From positions 62,001-126,000 of the forward strand of contig NZ_JBKOPS010000005.1 in assembly GCF_047272945.1 (NCBI RefSeq): 64,000 bases of DNA, given 5' to 3'. The notes under the pieces are model-generated. The model searched no databases and had not been told where the DNA came from. It saw nothing but the letters and a program-made list of their open reading frames with translations. Both the position numbers and the translations under genes were made by a program. This DNA is from Rubrolithibacter danxiaensis. Lineage in GTDB: Bacteria; Bacteroidota; Bacteroidia; Sphingobacteriales; Sphingobacteriaceae. Positions 13,009 to 21,031 of this stretch are shown piece by piece. Every line of letters starts with the position of its first letter. Positions within the stretch are counted from its first letter, which is position 1.

Positions 13009-14766
13009 TTATAAGTTCTTTCCCAGTTTTTCGATCATTTCCGGTGGTACTTTCTCCAGGTCGAGCACTAAAAACCCGTCCAGGCTGTCGGAAAATTTGG
13101 GGTCGATGTTAAAGCAAATGATTTTAGCGTTCAGGGCGATGTACTGGCGCAATAAAACAGGTACTTTGATATGGGTAGTTTCAATTTCGGAAATCAAACT
13201 GTCCAGGTTTTTCAGGCTTTCGTTCTTTTCCAATAAGATGTCGGTATCAATCTTCGAAAAGTCTACCTTAAACTGTTTCCTCGGTTTTACGTATTGAGCC
13301 AGTTCATGGTCGAAGTGATGTTTGGTAATATAATTTACAATCAGTGATTTTGAAAACTTAGAAAAGCTGTTGCTGATACTTACAGGGCCTATTAAGTAGC
13401 GGTATTTCGGATTGTCGATCACATATTTCAAAATAGCCTTCCACAACAGGAACAGGGGCAGGGGTTTTTGCTGGTATTCTTTCCGTATCCACGACCTGCC
13501 GAGCTCAAGGCTTTTTCTTAATATCGGGTAAAACTGATCTTTAATTTTAAAAAGTTCGGCGGTATAAAAGCCTTTTTTACCCATGCTGTAAAAAATCTCG
13601 TCGCCTTTACCAATGCGGTAAGCGCCTACAATCAGTTTTTCATCTTTATCCCAAATAAAAAGATGGTGGTAGTAAATATCGTATTCGTCCAGGTCGATAG
13701 ACTTATTGGTGCCTTCGCCAACTTCGCGAAAAGTTATTTCACGCAGGCGGCCTATTTCTTTTAAAACGGTTGGTATCAACGACGAAGGCGTTATGTAAAC
13801 CTTGTATTGCTTTTCTGTCCAAACCAGGTAATTCTCTTTTATTTTGATTACCTCAGCTTCTAAAAGTTCCGCCTGGGCCTCGGCTACTATCGGTTCGGGA
13901 TTGCTTTTTATTTTAAAAAGATTACCGGGGTTGAAGATCTTTTTTTCTTCCTCGAGACCCGCACCCAGCGCATATGTTTTGGCTCTAACAAAATTTAAAA
14001 GCTTATTGGTGTTGTTTTGATAGGGGGTATCATCAATATCAATCGGTTTTCCTATCCGTAATTTAATGGTGTGGCCGTGTTTATTAAATAACTCCGATGG
14101 CAGCTTGGCGGTACGCAGGGTGGGGTGTATCAGGCTCAGTAAATTAAAAAGCAGGCCGTTATTGCCATGAAAGTAGATAGGTACTACCGGCACTTTCGCT
14201 TTCGCGATGATCTTGCCTACAACCGGATGCCACAAGCGATCGGTTACCTGTTGGGTTTCTACTTTAAAGGTAGATACTTCTCCGGCAGGAAAAATTCCGA
14301 TAGGCACACCGGACCTTAACAGGTCTAATGTATTTTTAATGCCGCTGATGCTCGACGAATGTTCTACATTCTCGAAAGGGTTTACGGCAATAAAATAGTC
14401 GCTCAGGTTGGGAATTTTCTTTAGCAGGAAATTTGCCATCAGCTTTGCATCCGGCCTTACGGTACAAAGTATTTTGAGCAAAACCAGCCCTTCTATACCG
14501 CCATACGGATGATTTGCGATGGCAAGAAATGAACCTTTTTCCGGCAGGTTTTTAAGTTCGTTCGGGTCGTATTGTACTTTTACTCCAAGTATTTCAAGAA
14601 TCTTGTCAATAAAAGGAGGCCCTTCCAGGTGCTGGGCTTTAGCAAAAGTTTCGTTTACATCGTTAATCTTCATTACCTCCATCAGCAGTGAAGCAAGGCC
14701 CGGCATCTTTATTTTGTCGATCTTGGTAGCTTTTGCAAACTCTTCTTTCGTTATAATCTTTGTCAT
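13009..14766 (-). CDS. olsF: OlsF-like bifunctional acyltransferase (PlsC-like + GNAT/OlsB-like)
   Basis: 585 residues with two catalytic halves. Residues about 60-290 form a lysophospholipid acyltransferase domain: NHPYGGIEG (85-93, in place of the usual NHxxxxD) and FPAGEVS (159-165, the FPEGTRS-type block). Residues about 320-500 form an OlsB/hemolysin-like GNAT domain (REVGEGTNKSIDLDEYDIYYHHLFIWDKDEKLIVGAYRIG; YRYLIGPVSISNSFS). Fusion of these two activities in one protein is the architecture of OlsF, which makes ornithine or other aminolipids in Flavobacterium and Serratia. It would act at the inner membrane on acyl-ACP. The substrate amino acid cannot be told from sequence. It is transcribed divergently from the HhH gene. 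Confidence 0.75.
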   Translation of the reverse strand: MTKIITKEEFAKATKIDKIKMPGLASLLMEVMKINDVNETFAKAQHLEGPPFIDKILEILGVKVQYDPNELKNLPEKGSFLAIANHPYGGIEGLVLLKILCTVRPDAKLMANFLLKKIPNLSDYFIAVNPFENVEHSSSISGIKNTLDLLRSGVPIGIFPAGEVSTFKVETQQVTDRLWHPVVGKIIAKAKVPVVPIYFHGNNGLLFNLLSLIHPTLRTAKLPSELFNKHGHTIKLRIGKPIDIDDTPYQNNTNKLLNFVRAKTYALGAGLEEEKKIFNPGNLFKIKSNPEPIVAEAQAELLEAEVIKIKENYLVWTEKQYKVYITPSSLIPTVLKEIGRLREITFREVGEGTNKSIDLDEYDIYYHHLFIWDKDEKLIVGAYRIGKGDEIFYSMGKKGFYTAELFKIKDQFYPILRKSLELGRSWIRKEYQQKPLPLFLLWKAILKYVIDNPKYRYLIGPVSISNSFSKFSKSLIVNYITKHHFDHELAQYVKPRKQFKVDFSKIDTDILLEKNESLKNLDSLISEIETTHIKVPVLLRQYIALNAKIICFNIDPKFSDSLDGFLVLDLEKVPPEMIEKLGKNL

Positions 14767-14840
14767 TTCAGCAGAAATTCCAGGTGATGCGCAAATTTCT
14801 GAAAAATAACGATTATTTTAGATTAAATATCCAGAACCTG

Positions 14841-15746
14841 ATGAAGGAAAAGTTAATCGCATTTTTCTCATTCTCTAAAAAGGAATATAACGGCCTTCTG
14901 ATATTCTCGCTGCTTATTGTTCTGGTTGAACTTGTTCCTTCAATCTACTCTCATTTCTCAACCCCGGAAGTGTTCAGCTTTCAGGACTTTCAGCAGGATA
15001 TTGAAAAATTAAAGGCATCCGAAAAGGCAATCAGCAGTAATTACAGATCGTCTTATGATCGCCCCGTTAATAAAACACCGGCAGTTCTTTTTGATTTCGA
15101 TCCGAATACAGTATCTGCAGAATTATGGGAAAAGCTGGGCCTTTCTGACAGGCAGATAAAAGTTCTTACCAATTACACAAGCAAAGGCGGCAGGTTTTAC
15201 AAGCCCGAAGATTTGAAAAAGATTTATTCCATTTCAACTGCGGATTATGAAATATTAAAGCCTTTTATAAAAATCAAGCCTTTTGAAGGAGGTAGGAATT
15301 TTGAAGCATATCCGGCAAAAGAAACATTAAGCAAACAGCGTGTAGTGATTGAACTTAATTCTGCAGATTCTGTTCAGCTTGAATCCGTAACCGGTATCGG
15401 CCCTGCTTTTGCCCAACGCATTTTAAAATACAGGAAACGCTTAGGCGGATTTTATAAAAAGGAACAGCTGCTTGAAGTGTACGGTGTAGACAGCACGAAG
15501 TATCAGAACCTGCAAGACGAGGTATTGGTAAATGCCGGATCTATTGAAAAAATAGCTATCAATACCGCAGGTTTCGAAGAATTGAAACGGCATCCTTACT
15601 TAAGCTATAAACAAATCAATGCGATTGTTCAGTATAGAAAACAGCATGGTAATTACCGCTCGATAGACGATATGAAAAAGGTTTTGATTCTTAATGATGA
15701 AATTTTACGTAAGATTGCCCCATATTTAAATTTCGATGATAAGTGA
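14841..15746 (+). CDS. Membrane-anchored helix-hairpin-helix protein (ComEA-like)
   Basis: About 301 residues from the ATG at 14841. One N-terminal transmembrane segment (NGLLIFSLLIVLVELVPSIYS) is followed by three helix-hairpin-helix repeats: FDFDPNTVSAELWEKLGLSDRQI, IELNSADSVQLESVTGIGPAFAQRI and INTAGFEELKRHPYLSYKQINAI. Only the middle repeat keeps the classic GIGPAFA hairpin. HhH repeats bind DNA backbone, and the anchor places them outside the inner membrane, as in ComEA DNA uptake proteins. A longer frame starts at 14760, but that start would overlap the divergent gene and adds a non-conserved tail. The stop overlaps apt by 11 bp. Confidence 0.82.
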   Translation: MKEKLIAFFSFSKKEYNGLLIFSLLIVLVELVPSIYSHFSTPEVFSFQDFQQDIEKLKASEKAISSNYRSSYDRPVNKTPAVLFDFDPNTVSAELWEKLGLSDRQIKVLTNYTSKGGRFYKPEDLKKIYSISTADYEILKPFIKIKPFEGGRNFEAYPAKETLSKQRVVIELNSADSVQLESVTGIGPAFAQRILKYRKRLGGFYKKEQLLEVYGVDSTKYQNLQDEVLVNAGSIEKIAINTAGFEELKRHPYLSYKQINAIVQYRKQHGNYRSIDDMKKVLILNDEILRKIAPYLNFDDK

Positions 15747-16266
15747 TCGTGTAAAAGCTGCAGTTCGTGATATCGCTGATTTCCCTAAGCCCGGTATCGT
15801 ATTTAAAGACATTACTCCCATATTTAAAGACCAAAAGCTTTGTACTGCAATTGTAGATGAATTTTGCAGCAGGCTGGCCGGTGTTCCTGTAGATGTTATT
15901 GCCGGTATTGAAAGCAGGGGCTTTTTATTCGGAATGATGCTTGCAAATCGCCTCGGAGTTCCCTTTGTCCCTATTCGCAAAGCGGGTAAGCTTCCTTATA
16001 AAACTATCCGGCAGGAGTATCTTCTTGAATACGGTTCAGCTTCTGTTGAAATTCATGAAGACGCATTTGAAAAGGGGAAGAATGTTTTAATACACGACGA
16101 CCTGCTTGCTACGGGAGGTACCGTACTGGCAGCAAGCAAGCTTATACAGCAATTGGGTGGAGTAGTGTCTGGCTATAGTTTCGTAATAAACCTGGATTTT
16201 TTACAGGGTAAAGAAAAATTAAAAGCCTTTTCTGATAGTATAATTGTAATTGCAGAATATGCCTGA
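15736..16266 (+). CDS. apt: Adenine phosphoribosyltransferase
   Basis: 176 residues, full family length. Type I phosphoribosyltransferase with the PRPP-binding loop VLIHDDLLATGGT (117-129) and the N-terminal FPKPGIVFKDITPIF and IAGIESRGFLFG blocks diagnostic of Apt. It converts adenine and PRPP to AMP in purine salvage in the cytoplasm. Start ATG 15736 overlaps the end of the HhH gene by 11 bp, so the two are translationally coupled. Confidence 0.97.
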   Translation: MISDRVKAAVRDIADFPKPGIVFKDITPIFKDQKLCTAIVDEFCSRLAGVPVDVIAGIESRGFLFGMMLANRLGVPFVPIRKAGKLPYKTIRQEYLLEYGSASVEIHEDAFEKGKNVLIHDDLLATGGTVLAASKLIQQLGGVVSGYSFVINLDFLQGKEKLKAFSDSIIVIAEYA

Positions 16267-16318
16267 TCAATCTCTCCTTATAAATTAAAATACATTTATT
16301 TTATATTAAATTTTTAAT

Positions 16319-16351
16319 TACATTTGCAGTCCTAAAAAATTGAGAGGAGGT
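16319..16351 (+). promoter_or_regulatory. rpsU promoter element and unusually strong Shine-Dalgarno
   Basis: TACATTTG (16319-16326) fits the Bacteroidota -7 element TAnnTTTG. AGGAGGT (16345-16351) is a perfect match to the 16S anti-SD, 10 bases from the ATG. Nearly all other starts here lack any SD. In Flavobacterium, bS21 on the ribosome hides the anti-SD and rpsU mRNA keeps a strong SD, which gives autogenous control; the sequence here fits that scheme. Confidence 0.8.
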
Positions 16352-16361
16352 ATATAAGCAA

Positions 16362-16553
16362 ATGATTATTATCAACGTAAAGGACGGAGAATCGTTAGAC
16401 AAGGCTCTTAAACGTTTCAAAAAGAAATTTGAGAAAACCGGAGTATTAAGAGAACTTCGCAGTCGCCAGGCATTTGAGAAAAAATCAGTGGCCCGTCGTA
16501 ACGTGATTAAGAAAGCTGTATATAAGCAAACTCTTAACCAGGAAACTATTTAA
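16362..16553 (+). CDS. rpsU: 30S ribosomal protein bS21
   Basis: 63 residues, MIIINVKDGESLDKALKRFKKKFEKTGVLRELRSRQAFEKKSVARR..., the standard bS21 sequence with its basic C-terminal helix. In Bacteroidota bS21, with bS6 and bS18, folds over the 3' end of 16S rRNA and sequesters the anti-Shine-Dalgarno. It sits downstream of apt and upstream of a Xer recombinase and hpf, a conserved neighbourhood in the class. It has its own promoter element, the strong SD noted separately, and a hairpin after it. Confidence 0.97.
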   Translation: MIIINVKDGESLDKALKRFKKKFEKTGVLRELRSRQAFEKKSVARRNVIKKAVYKQTLNQETI

Positions 16554-16579
16554 TTTCTACACAACTATTTTTATATATT

Positions 16580-16623
16580 AAAACTATTTGTATATTCACA
16601 AATGAGGATATACAAATAGTTTT
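16580..16623 (+). terminator. 16-bp perfect inverted repeat between rpsU and the Xer gene
   Basis: AAAACTATTTGTATAT (16580-16595) pairs perfectly with ATATACAAATAGTTTT (16608-16623) around a 12-nt loop, ending in TTTTT next to the ATG at 16626. It can be the rpsU terminator. Because its 3' arm touches the start codon of the recombinase, read-through mRNA would have that start buried in the hairpin. Confidence 0.7.
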
Positions 16624-16625
16624 TG

Positions 16626-17507
16626 ATGTTTATAGAGCGCTTTATACAGTATTTGCAATTTGAAAAACGGTATTCTCCTCATACCGTTGGCGCCTATAAA
16701 AATGACCTTCTTCAATTCTTCGCTTATATCCAATCTCAGGAGTGGGATTTTAGCAGTTTAGAACATGCTCATCTTCGTTCCTACCTTGCAGAACTCATTG
16801 AGGATAAAAGGGAACCGAAAACAATTAACCGTAAGATTTCCGTTCTGCGGTCGTATTATAAGTTTTTACTCCGGGAAAAAGCTGTTTCATCAAATCCAAC
16901 ACTTCAGATACGTGCTCCTAAGGTTCCCAAACGTTTACCTGTTATTGTTGAAGAAAACAAATTGAATCTGTTATTGGATTCAGGCGACAGTTTCTCCGCT
17001 GATTTTCCGGGGCTGAGAGATAAACTCGTTATTGAGCTGCTTTTTGGTACCGGTATCCGCCTTGCTGAACTTATCACTTTAAAAGATACTGATGTTGATA
17101 GCTATAACAGAACGATAAAAGTTTTGGGAAAAAGAAGTAAGGAAAGAATAATTCCGCTTAATTCTTCTTTATATCAGCTTATAAAAGAATATCTTGAAGA
17201 GAAGGATAAGCAAAACTTTGAGGAGAAGGTCCCCCAGCTGGTGGTGATCAATAATGGAAAAGCGGCTTATCCAAAATTTATATATCGGGTTGTACAAAAG
17301 TATTTAAGCACAATATCAACACAGGATAAGAAAAGCCCGCATGTGCTGCGACATACTTTTGCAACAACTTTACTGAATAACGGTGCGGATTTGAATGCAA
17401 TTAAAGAGCTGCTGGGGCATAGCAGCCTGGCTGCAACCCAGGTGTATACACATAATTCTGTTGAACGGTTAAAATCAATTTATAAACAAGCCCATCCAAA
17501 GGCGTAA
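16626..17507 (+). CDS. xerC: Site-specific tyrosine recombinase XerC/XerD family
   Basis: 293 residues: SAM-like N-terminal domain (FIQYLQFEKRYSPHTVGAYKNDL) and catalytic domain with Arg145 (GTGIRLAEL), His239 and Arg242 (HVLRHTFAT), His265 (LGHSS) and Tyr274 (VYTH). All catalytic residues are present, so the enzyme should resolve chromosome dimers at dif with its partner. The choice between XerC and XerD is tentative. The ATG at 16626 is used; an in-frame TTG precedes it directly. Position between rpsU and hpf is conserved in Bacteroidota, so this is a housekeeping recombinase and not an element integrase. Confidence 0.88.
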   Translation: MFIERFIQYLQFEKRYSPHTVGAYKNDLLQFFAYIQSQEWDFSSLEHAHLRSYLAELIEDKREPKTINRKISVLRSYYKFLLREKAVSSNPTLQIRAPKVPKRLPVIVEENKLNLLLDSGDSFSADFPGLRDKLVIELLFGTGIRLAELITLKDTDVDSYNRTIKVLGKRSKERIIPLNSSLYQLIKEYLEEKDKQNFEEKVPQLVVINNGKAAYPKFIYRVVQKYLSTISTQDKKSPHVLRHTFATTLLNNGADLNAIKELLGHSSLAATQVYTHNSVERLKSIYKQAHPKA

Positions 17508-17515
17508 TTAAAAAA

Positions 17516-17521
17516 AGGAGG
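17516..17521 (+). promoter_or_regulatory. Strong Shine-Dalgarno before hpf
   Basis: AGGAGG four bases before the ATG at 17526, preceded by an A-run. Together with rpsU this is one of only two clear SDs I saw in the window, and both genes encode ribosome-binding proteins. Confidence 0.75.
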
Positions 17522-17525
17522 AAAA

Positions 17526-17864
17526 ATGAAAGTTCGCGTACAGTCAATTCATTTTGATGCAGACAAAAAGTTAATTTCATTCATTCAAAAGAAAATTGAT
17601 AAGCTGGATCAATTTTTTGACGGGATTATAAGCGGAGAAGTGTATCTGCGGTTGCAAAAAACAGAGGATGAAGCTAATAAAATAGCCGAAGTAAAGTTAA
17701 GTGTTCCTGGGAATCTTTTTTTTGTAAAAGAGCAGTGTAAAAGCTTTGAAGAAGCTACAGACCTTGCAATTGAATCTATTTTACGCCAGATTAATAAGCA
17801 CAAAGCGAAGTATCGAAACAGGTTGAGTAACCATAAAGAGTTGTTGCAGGCAACTGCTTCCTGA
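17526..17864 (+). CDS. hpf: Ribosome hibernation-promoting factor / RaiA family
   Basis: 112 residues, MKVRVQSIHFDADKKLISFIQKKIDKLDQFFDGIISGEVYLRLQ..., the short form consisting only of the beta-alpha-beta-beta-beta-alpha HPF/RaiA domain with a basic final helix (LRQINKHKAKYRNRL). It binds the decoding centre of idle 30S subunits in slow growth. Strong SD upstream, 18 bp after the Xer gene, and a strong terminator downstream. Confidence 0.95.
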   Translation: MKVRVQSIHFDADKKLISFIQKKIDKLDQFFDGIISGEVYLRLQKTEDEANKIAEVKLSVPGNLFFVKEQCKSFEEATDLAIESILRQINKHKAKYRNRLSNHKELLQATAS

Positions 17865-17887
17865 TTTTGTTTTCATATAAAAATCTG

Positions 17888-17926
17888 AAATTCCGACAGT
17901 TAAAAAAGCTGTCGGAATTTTTTTTA
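17888..17926 (+). terminator. Rho-independent terminator after hpf
   Basis: Perfect 12-bp stem AAATTCCGACAG (17888-17899)/CTGTCGGAATTT (17909-17920) followed by a run of T. Separates the rpsU-xer-hpf group from the tRNA-tuf operon. Confidence 0.92.
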
Positions 17927-17933
17927 AAAAAAT

Positions 17934-17963
17934 TTTGTGCGATATGTAATTTTTGTAGATTTG
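17934..17963 (+). promoter_or_regulatory. Promoter of the tRNA-tuf operon
   Basis: TTTG (17934-17937), 18-nt spacer, TAGATTTG (17956-17963): matches the Bacteroidota sigma-A consensus TTTG-N17-23-TAnnTTTG in both boxes. Transcription would start just before or within CAGTCC and run into the four tRNAs and tuf. Confidence 0.75.
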
Positions 17964-18051
17964 CAGTCCATTTCAGGGGCGTTCTCGAATAAAGAAAGCA
18001 AGCTGAAAAACGATGTTCTTTAACAGTTAAACTATTTTTTAAAAATAATTA

Positions 18052-18124
<73 letters not shown>

Positions 18125-18193
18125 CAATTTAGATTTTCAACTCAGGTTTGCGACCTTAAATTGTAAGCTGAAATCGGAAATCCTAATCAGGCT

Positions 18194-18277
18194 GGGGAGA
18201 TACCAGAGCGGTCAAATGGGACGGACTGTAAATCCGTTGCTTCGGCTACGAAGGTTCGAATCCTTCTCTCCCCACCA
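18194..18277 (+). tRNA. tRNA-Tyr (GTA)
   Basis: Acceptor GGGGAGA/TCTCCCC, anticodon loop CTGTAAA with anticodon GTA, long class II variable arm (TGCTTCGGCTACGA), T-arm GGTTCGAATCC. Unlike its neighbours it has CCA after the discriminator A in the DNA. Confidence 0.96.
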
Positions 18278-18369
18278 AAAAATATAATGATTGAAGGATA
18301 GAAAGGTTGATTGAATAGGGCGTACGTTGTTTAGTCATTCAATAAATCAAAATTTCATCATTAAAATAA

Positions 18370-18442
18370 GCGGAAGTAGCTCAGTTGGTAGAGCGATAGC
18401 CTTCCAAGCTATAGGTCGCGAGTTCGAACCTCGTCTTCCGCT
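18370..18442 (+). tRNA. tRNA-Gly (TCC)
   Basis: Acceptor GCGGAAG/CTTCCGC, D-arm AGCTCAGTTGGTAGAGC, anticodon loop CTTCCAA with anticodon TCC, T-arm AGTTCGAACCT. CCA not encoded. Confidence 0.96.
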
Positions 18443-18555
18443 CTTTTAAAAAGTTGGCAGTCGGCTGTAGCCGGTTGCAGTTTTTTATTTTAAGAAACTG
18501 TAATCGCTCCCGATAGTTTCGGTAACTTGACAATTATCGGAATTGGGCTGAAAAA

Positions 18556-18627
<72 letters not shown>

Positions 18628-18683
18628 CAGGGTAATAAAAATTACAAACAACATAAAAATTAACTTATTAATTAGTATAAAAC

Positions 18684-19871
18684 ATGGCAAAAGAAAAATT
18701 TGACCGCAGTAAACCACACTTAAATATTGGTACTATCGGTCACGTTGACCACGGTAAAACTACTTTAACTGCAGCTATTACTAAGGTTTTAGCTGATGCT
18801 GGTTTATCTGAGGCGCGTTCGTTCGATTCGATTGACTCAGCTCCTGAAGAAAAAGAAAGAGGTATCACAATCAATACTGCTCACGTTGAGTATTCAACAG
18901 CTAATCGTCACTATGCACACGTTGACTGCCCGGGTCACGCGGATTATGTAAAGAACATGGTTACCGGAGCTGCTCAGATGGATGGTGCTATCCTTGTGGT
19001 TGCATCTACTGATGGTCCAATGCCTCAAACTCGTGAGCACATCCTGTTAGCTCGTCAGGTAGGTGTACCTGCACTTGTTGTGTTCATGAATAAAGTTGAC
19101 ATGGTTGATGATGCTGAATTATTAGACCTTGTTGAAATGGAAGTTCGTGAGTTATTATCATTCTATGAATTCCCTGGTGATGATATTCCTGTAATTCGCG
19201 GATCAGCTTTAGGTGGTCTTAACGGAGATCCTCAGTGGGTTGGAAAGATCATGGAATTAATGGATGCTGTAGATAACAACATTCCAATTCCTCCACGTTT
19301 AACTGATCTTCCTTTCCTGATGCCGGTAGAAGACGTATTCTCAATCACTGGTCGTGGTACTGTTGCTACCGGTCGTATTGAGCGTGGTGTTATCAACTCT
19401 GGCGATCCGGTTGATATCTTAGGTATGGGTGCTGAAAACTTAAAGTCTACAGTAACCGGAGTTGAGATGTTCCGTAAGATCCTTGACAGAGGTGAAGCAG
19501 GTGATAACGTAGGTTTATTGTTACGTGGTATTGAGAAAACTGATATCCGTCGTGGTATGGTTATCTGTAAGCCAGGTTCAGTAACTCCTCACACAGATTT
19601 CAAAGCTGAGGTTTACGTATTATCAAAAGCAGAAGGTGGCCGTCACACTCCATTCTTCAACAAATACCGTCCTCAGTTCTATTTCCGTACAACAGACGTA
19701 ACCGGAGAAATCACGCTTGCTGAAGGAGTAGAAATGGTTATGCCTGGTGATAACGTAACAATCACCGTTAAACTGATCAATCCAATCGCAATGGAAAAAG
19801 GTCTTCGTTTCGCTATCCGTGAAGGTGGTAGAACGGTAGGTGCTGGTCAGGTAACTGAAATATTGAAATAA
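18684..19871 (+). CDS. tuf: Elongation factor Tu
   Basis: 395 residues, full length. P-loop GHVDHGKT (19-26), DCPGH and NKVD GTP-binding motifs, and the beta-barrel domains 2 and 3 intact to the end (GAGQVTEILK). Delivers aminoacyl-tRNA to the ribosome. It is the fifth gene of a tRNA-tuf operon and precedes trnW-secE-nusG. No Shine-Dalgarno; the start is preceded by an A/T-rich leader. Confidence 0.99.
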   Translation: MAKEKFDRSKPHLNIGTIGHVDHGKTTLTAAITKVLADAGLSEARSFDSIDSAPEEKERGITINTAHVEYSTANRHYAHVDCPGHADYVKNMVTGAAQMDGAILVVASTDGPMPQTREHILLARQVGVPALVVFMNKVDMVDDAELLDLVEMEVRELLSFYEFPGDDIPVIRGSALGGLNGDPQWVGKIMELMDAVDNNIPIPPRLTDLPFLMPVEDVFSITGRGTVATGRIERGVINSGDPVDILGMGAENLKSTVTGVEMFRKILDRGEAGDNVGLLLRGIEKTDIRRGMVICKPGSVTPHTDFKAEVYVLSKAEGGRHTPFFNKYRPQFYFRTTDVTGEITLAEGVEMVMPGDNVTITVKLINPIAMEKGLRFAIREGGRTVGAGQVTEILK

Positions 19872-19912
19872 AATCCTTCAGGCTTTATAAAATAAGCCGG
19901 AATAAAATTATG

Positions 19913-19939
19913 ACAGCGCTGTGTTTTTACCAGCGCTGT
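19913..19939 (+). terminator. Hairpin after tuf
   Basis: ACAGCGCTG (19913-19921)/CAGCGCTGT (19931-19939), 9-bp perfect stem with a loop of 9, without a clear T-tract. It may be a processing or partial termination site between tuf and tRNA-Trp. Confidence 0.5.
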
Positions 19940-19957
19940 ATTTACAAATAAAGTTCT

Positions 19958-19965
19958 TACTTTTG
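19958..19965 (+). promoter_or_regulatory. Putative promoter -7 element for trnW-secE-nusG
   Basis: TACTTTTG fits TAnnTTTG and lies 35 bp before tRNA-Trp. No good -33 box was seen, so it may be weak or fortuitous. Confidence 0.4.
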
Positions 19966-20000
19966 TCGCTCCTTAAGCGAGGGCAAAGGTAAGGAGTTTT

Positions 20001-20071
20001 ACGGGCATAGTTCAATGGTAGAATAGAGGTCTCCAAAACCTTTGATCAGGGTTCGAATCCTTGTGCCCGTG
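20001..20071 (+). tRNA. tRNA-Trp (CCA)
   Basis: Acceptor ACGGGCA/TGCCCGT, anticodon stem-loop GGTCTCCAAAACC with anticodon CCA, T-arm GGGTTCGAATCC. Position between tuf and secE is typical of Bacteroidota. Confidence 0.96.
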
Positions 20072-20087
20072 CTTAAGCAGAAAACGA

Positions 20088-20282
20088 ATGGCTAACGTAG
20101 TTGAATTTATTAAAGAGTCCTATGAAGAAATGACTCAGAAGGTTTCATGGCCTACCTGGTCTGAATTACAAAATTCTGCAGTAATTGTTCTTATTGCTTC
20201 TGTAATTATTGCTTTAATAGTTGTTGCAATGGACGAATCGACTGGCGGTCTTCTTAAACTTTTCTATAAATCGGTTGCTTAA
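20088..20282 (+). CDS. secE: Preprotein translocase subunit SecE
   Basis: 64 residues: MANVVEFIKESYEEMTQKVSWPTWSELQNS followed by one membrane helix (AVIVLIASVIIALIVVAMD). The short single-helix form and the KVSWPTWSEL motif are standard. The longer frame from 20061 would start inside the tRNA-Trp 3' half, so ATG 20088 is the start. Part of the SecYEG channel. Confidence 0.96.
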   Translation: MANVVEFIKESYEEMTQKVSWPTWSELQNSAVIVLIASVIIALIVVAMDESTGGLLKLFYKSVA

Positions 20283-20293
20283 AAATATAGTCA

Positions 20294-20836
20294 ATGAGTG
20301 ATCAATTAAAGTGGTATGTAGTACGTGCCGTAAGCGGTAAAGAAAAGAAAGTAAAGCAATATATAGAAGCCGAAATTAACAGACTTGGTCTTACACATCA
20401 GGTACCGCAGGTTTTAATACCGATGGAGAAATACTATCAGATGCGTGAGGGCAAGAAAATTGCGAAAGAAAGAAATTACTATCCGGGCTACGTTTTAATA
20501 GAAGCCGCTTTAGATGGAGAGTTGGAGCACGTTATTAAAAATATTAATAGCGTTATCGGATTTTTGGGCGATAAAGGCGGAAATGCTGTTCCTCTTCGCC
20601 CTGCAGAAGTAAACAGGATACTTGGAAAAGTAGACGAGATGACCAGCCAGACAGAAATGATGAACGTTCCTTATTACGTAGGTGAAAACGTGAAAGTAAT
20701 GGATGGTCCGTTTAATGGTTTTTCAGGTGTGATTGAAGAAGTGAACGAAGAAAAGAAAAAGCTCAAGGTAATGGTGAAAATTTTCGGTCGCCGTACGCCT
20801 TTGGAGCTGAATTACATGCAGGTAGAAAAAGAATAA
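20294..20836 (+). CDS. nusG: Transcription termination/antitermination protein NusG
   Basis: 180 residues: NGN domain (KWYVVRAVSGKEKKVKQYIEAEI ... YYPGYVLIEA) and C-terminal KOW domain (VGENVKVMDGPFNGFSGVIEEV). Binds RNA polymerase and couples it to Rho or the ribosome. It starts 11 bp after secE. Confidence 0.98.
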   Translation: MSDQLKWYVVRAVSGKEKKVKQYIEAEINRLGLTHQVPQVLIPMEKYYQMREGKKIAKERNYYPGYVLIEAALDGELEHVIKNINSVIGFLGDKGGNAVPLRPAEVNRILGKVDEMTSQTEMMNVPYYVGENVKVMDGPFNGFSGVIEEVNEEKKKLKVMVKIFGRRTPLELNYMQVEKE

Positions 20837-21031
20837 TATAAAGTTGCAGGCTGTGAGTTACTGCCTAAAAGATTCTTATAATTTATCATACAAATAAAAG
20901 AGATTATATCAGTTGAGGGTTTGGTTAAATTGAAGATTTCAACATGCTACCTATAACTCCCAACTAGCAAAAACTTAAATGTTACATAGCTTCCACTTAC
21001 TAACATTGAGTAATAAATAAAGTAAACAAAA

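Noticed and set aside
14760..14840. Longer start for the HhH protein
   Set aside because: The 27 extra residues overlap the divergent olsF start and have no family resemblance.
16626..17507. Xer gene as integrase of a mobile island
   Set aside because: It stands between rpsU and hpf, a conserved core location, has no attachment repeats around it, and the accessory region is 3.6 kb away beyond olsF and apt.
20061..20087. Longer start for SecE
   Set aside because: It would begin within the tRNA-Trp acceptor; MANVVEF at 20088 is the normal start.
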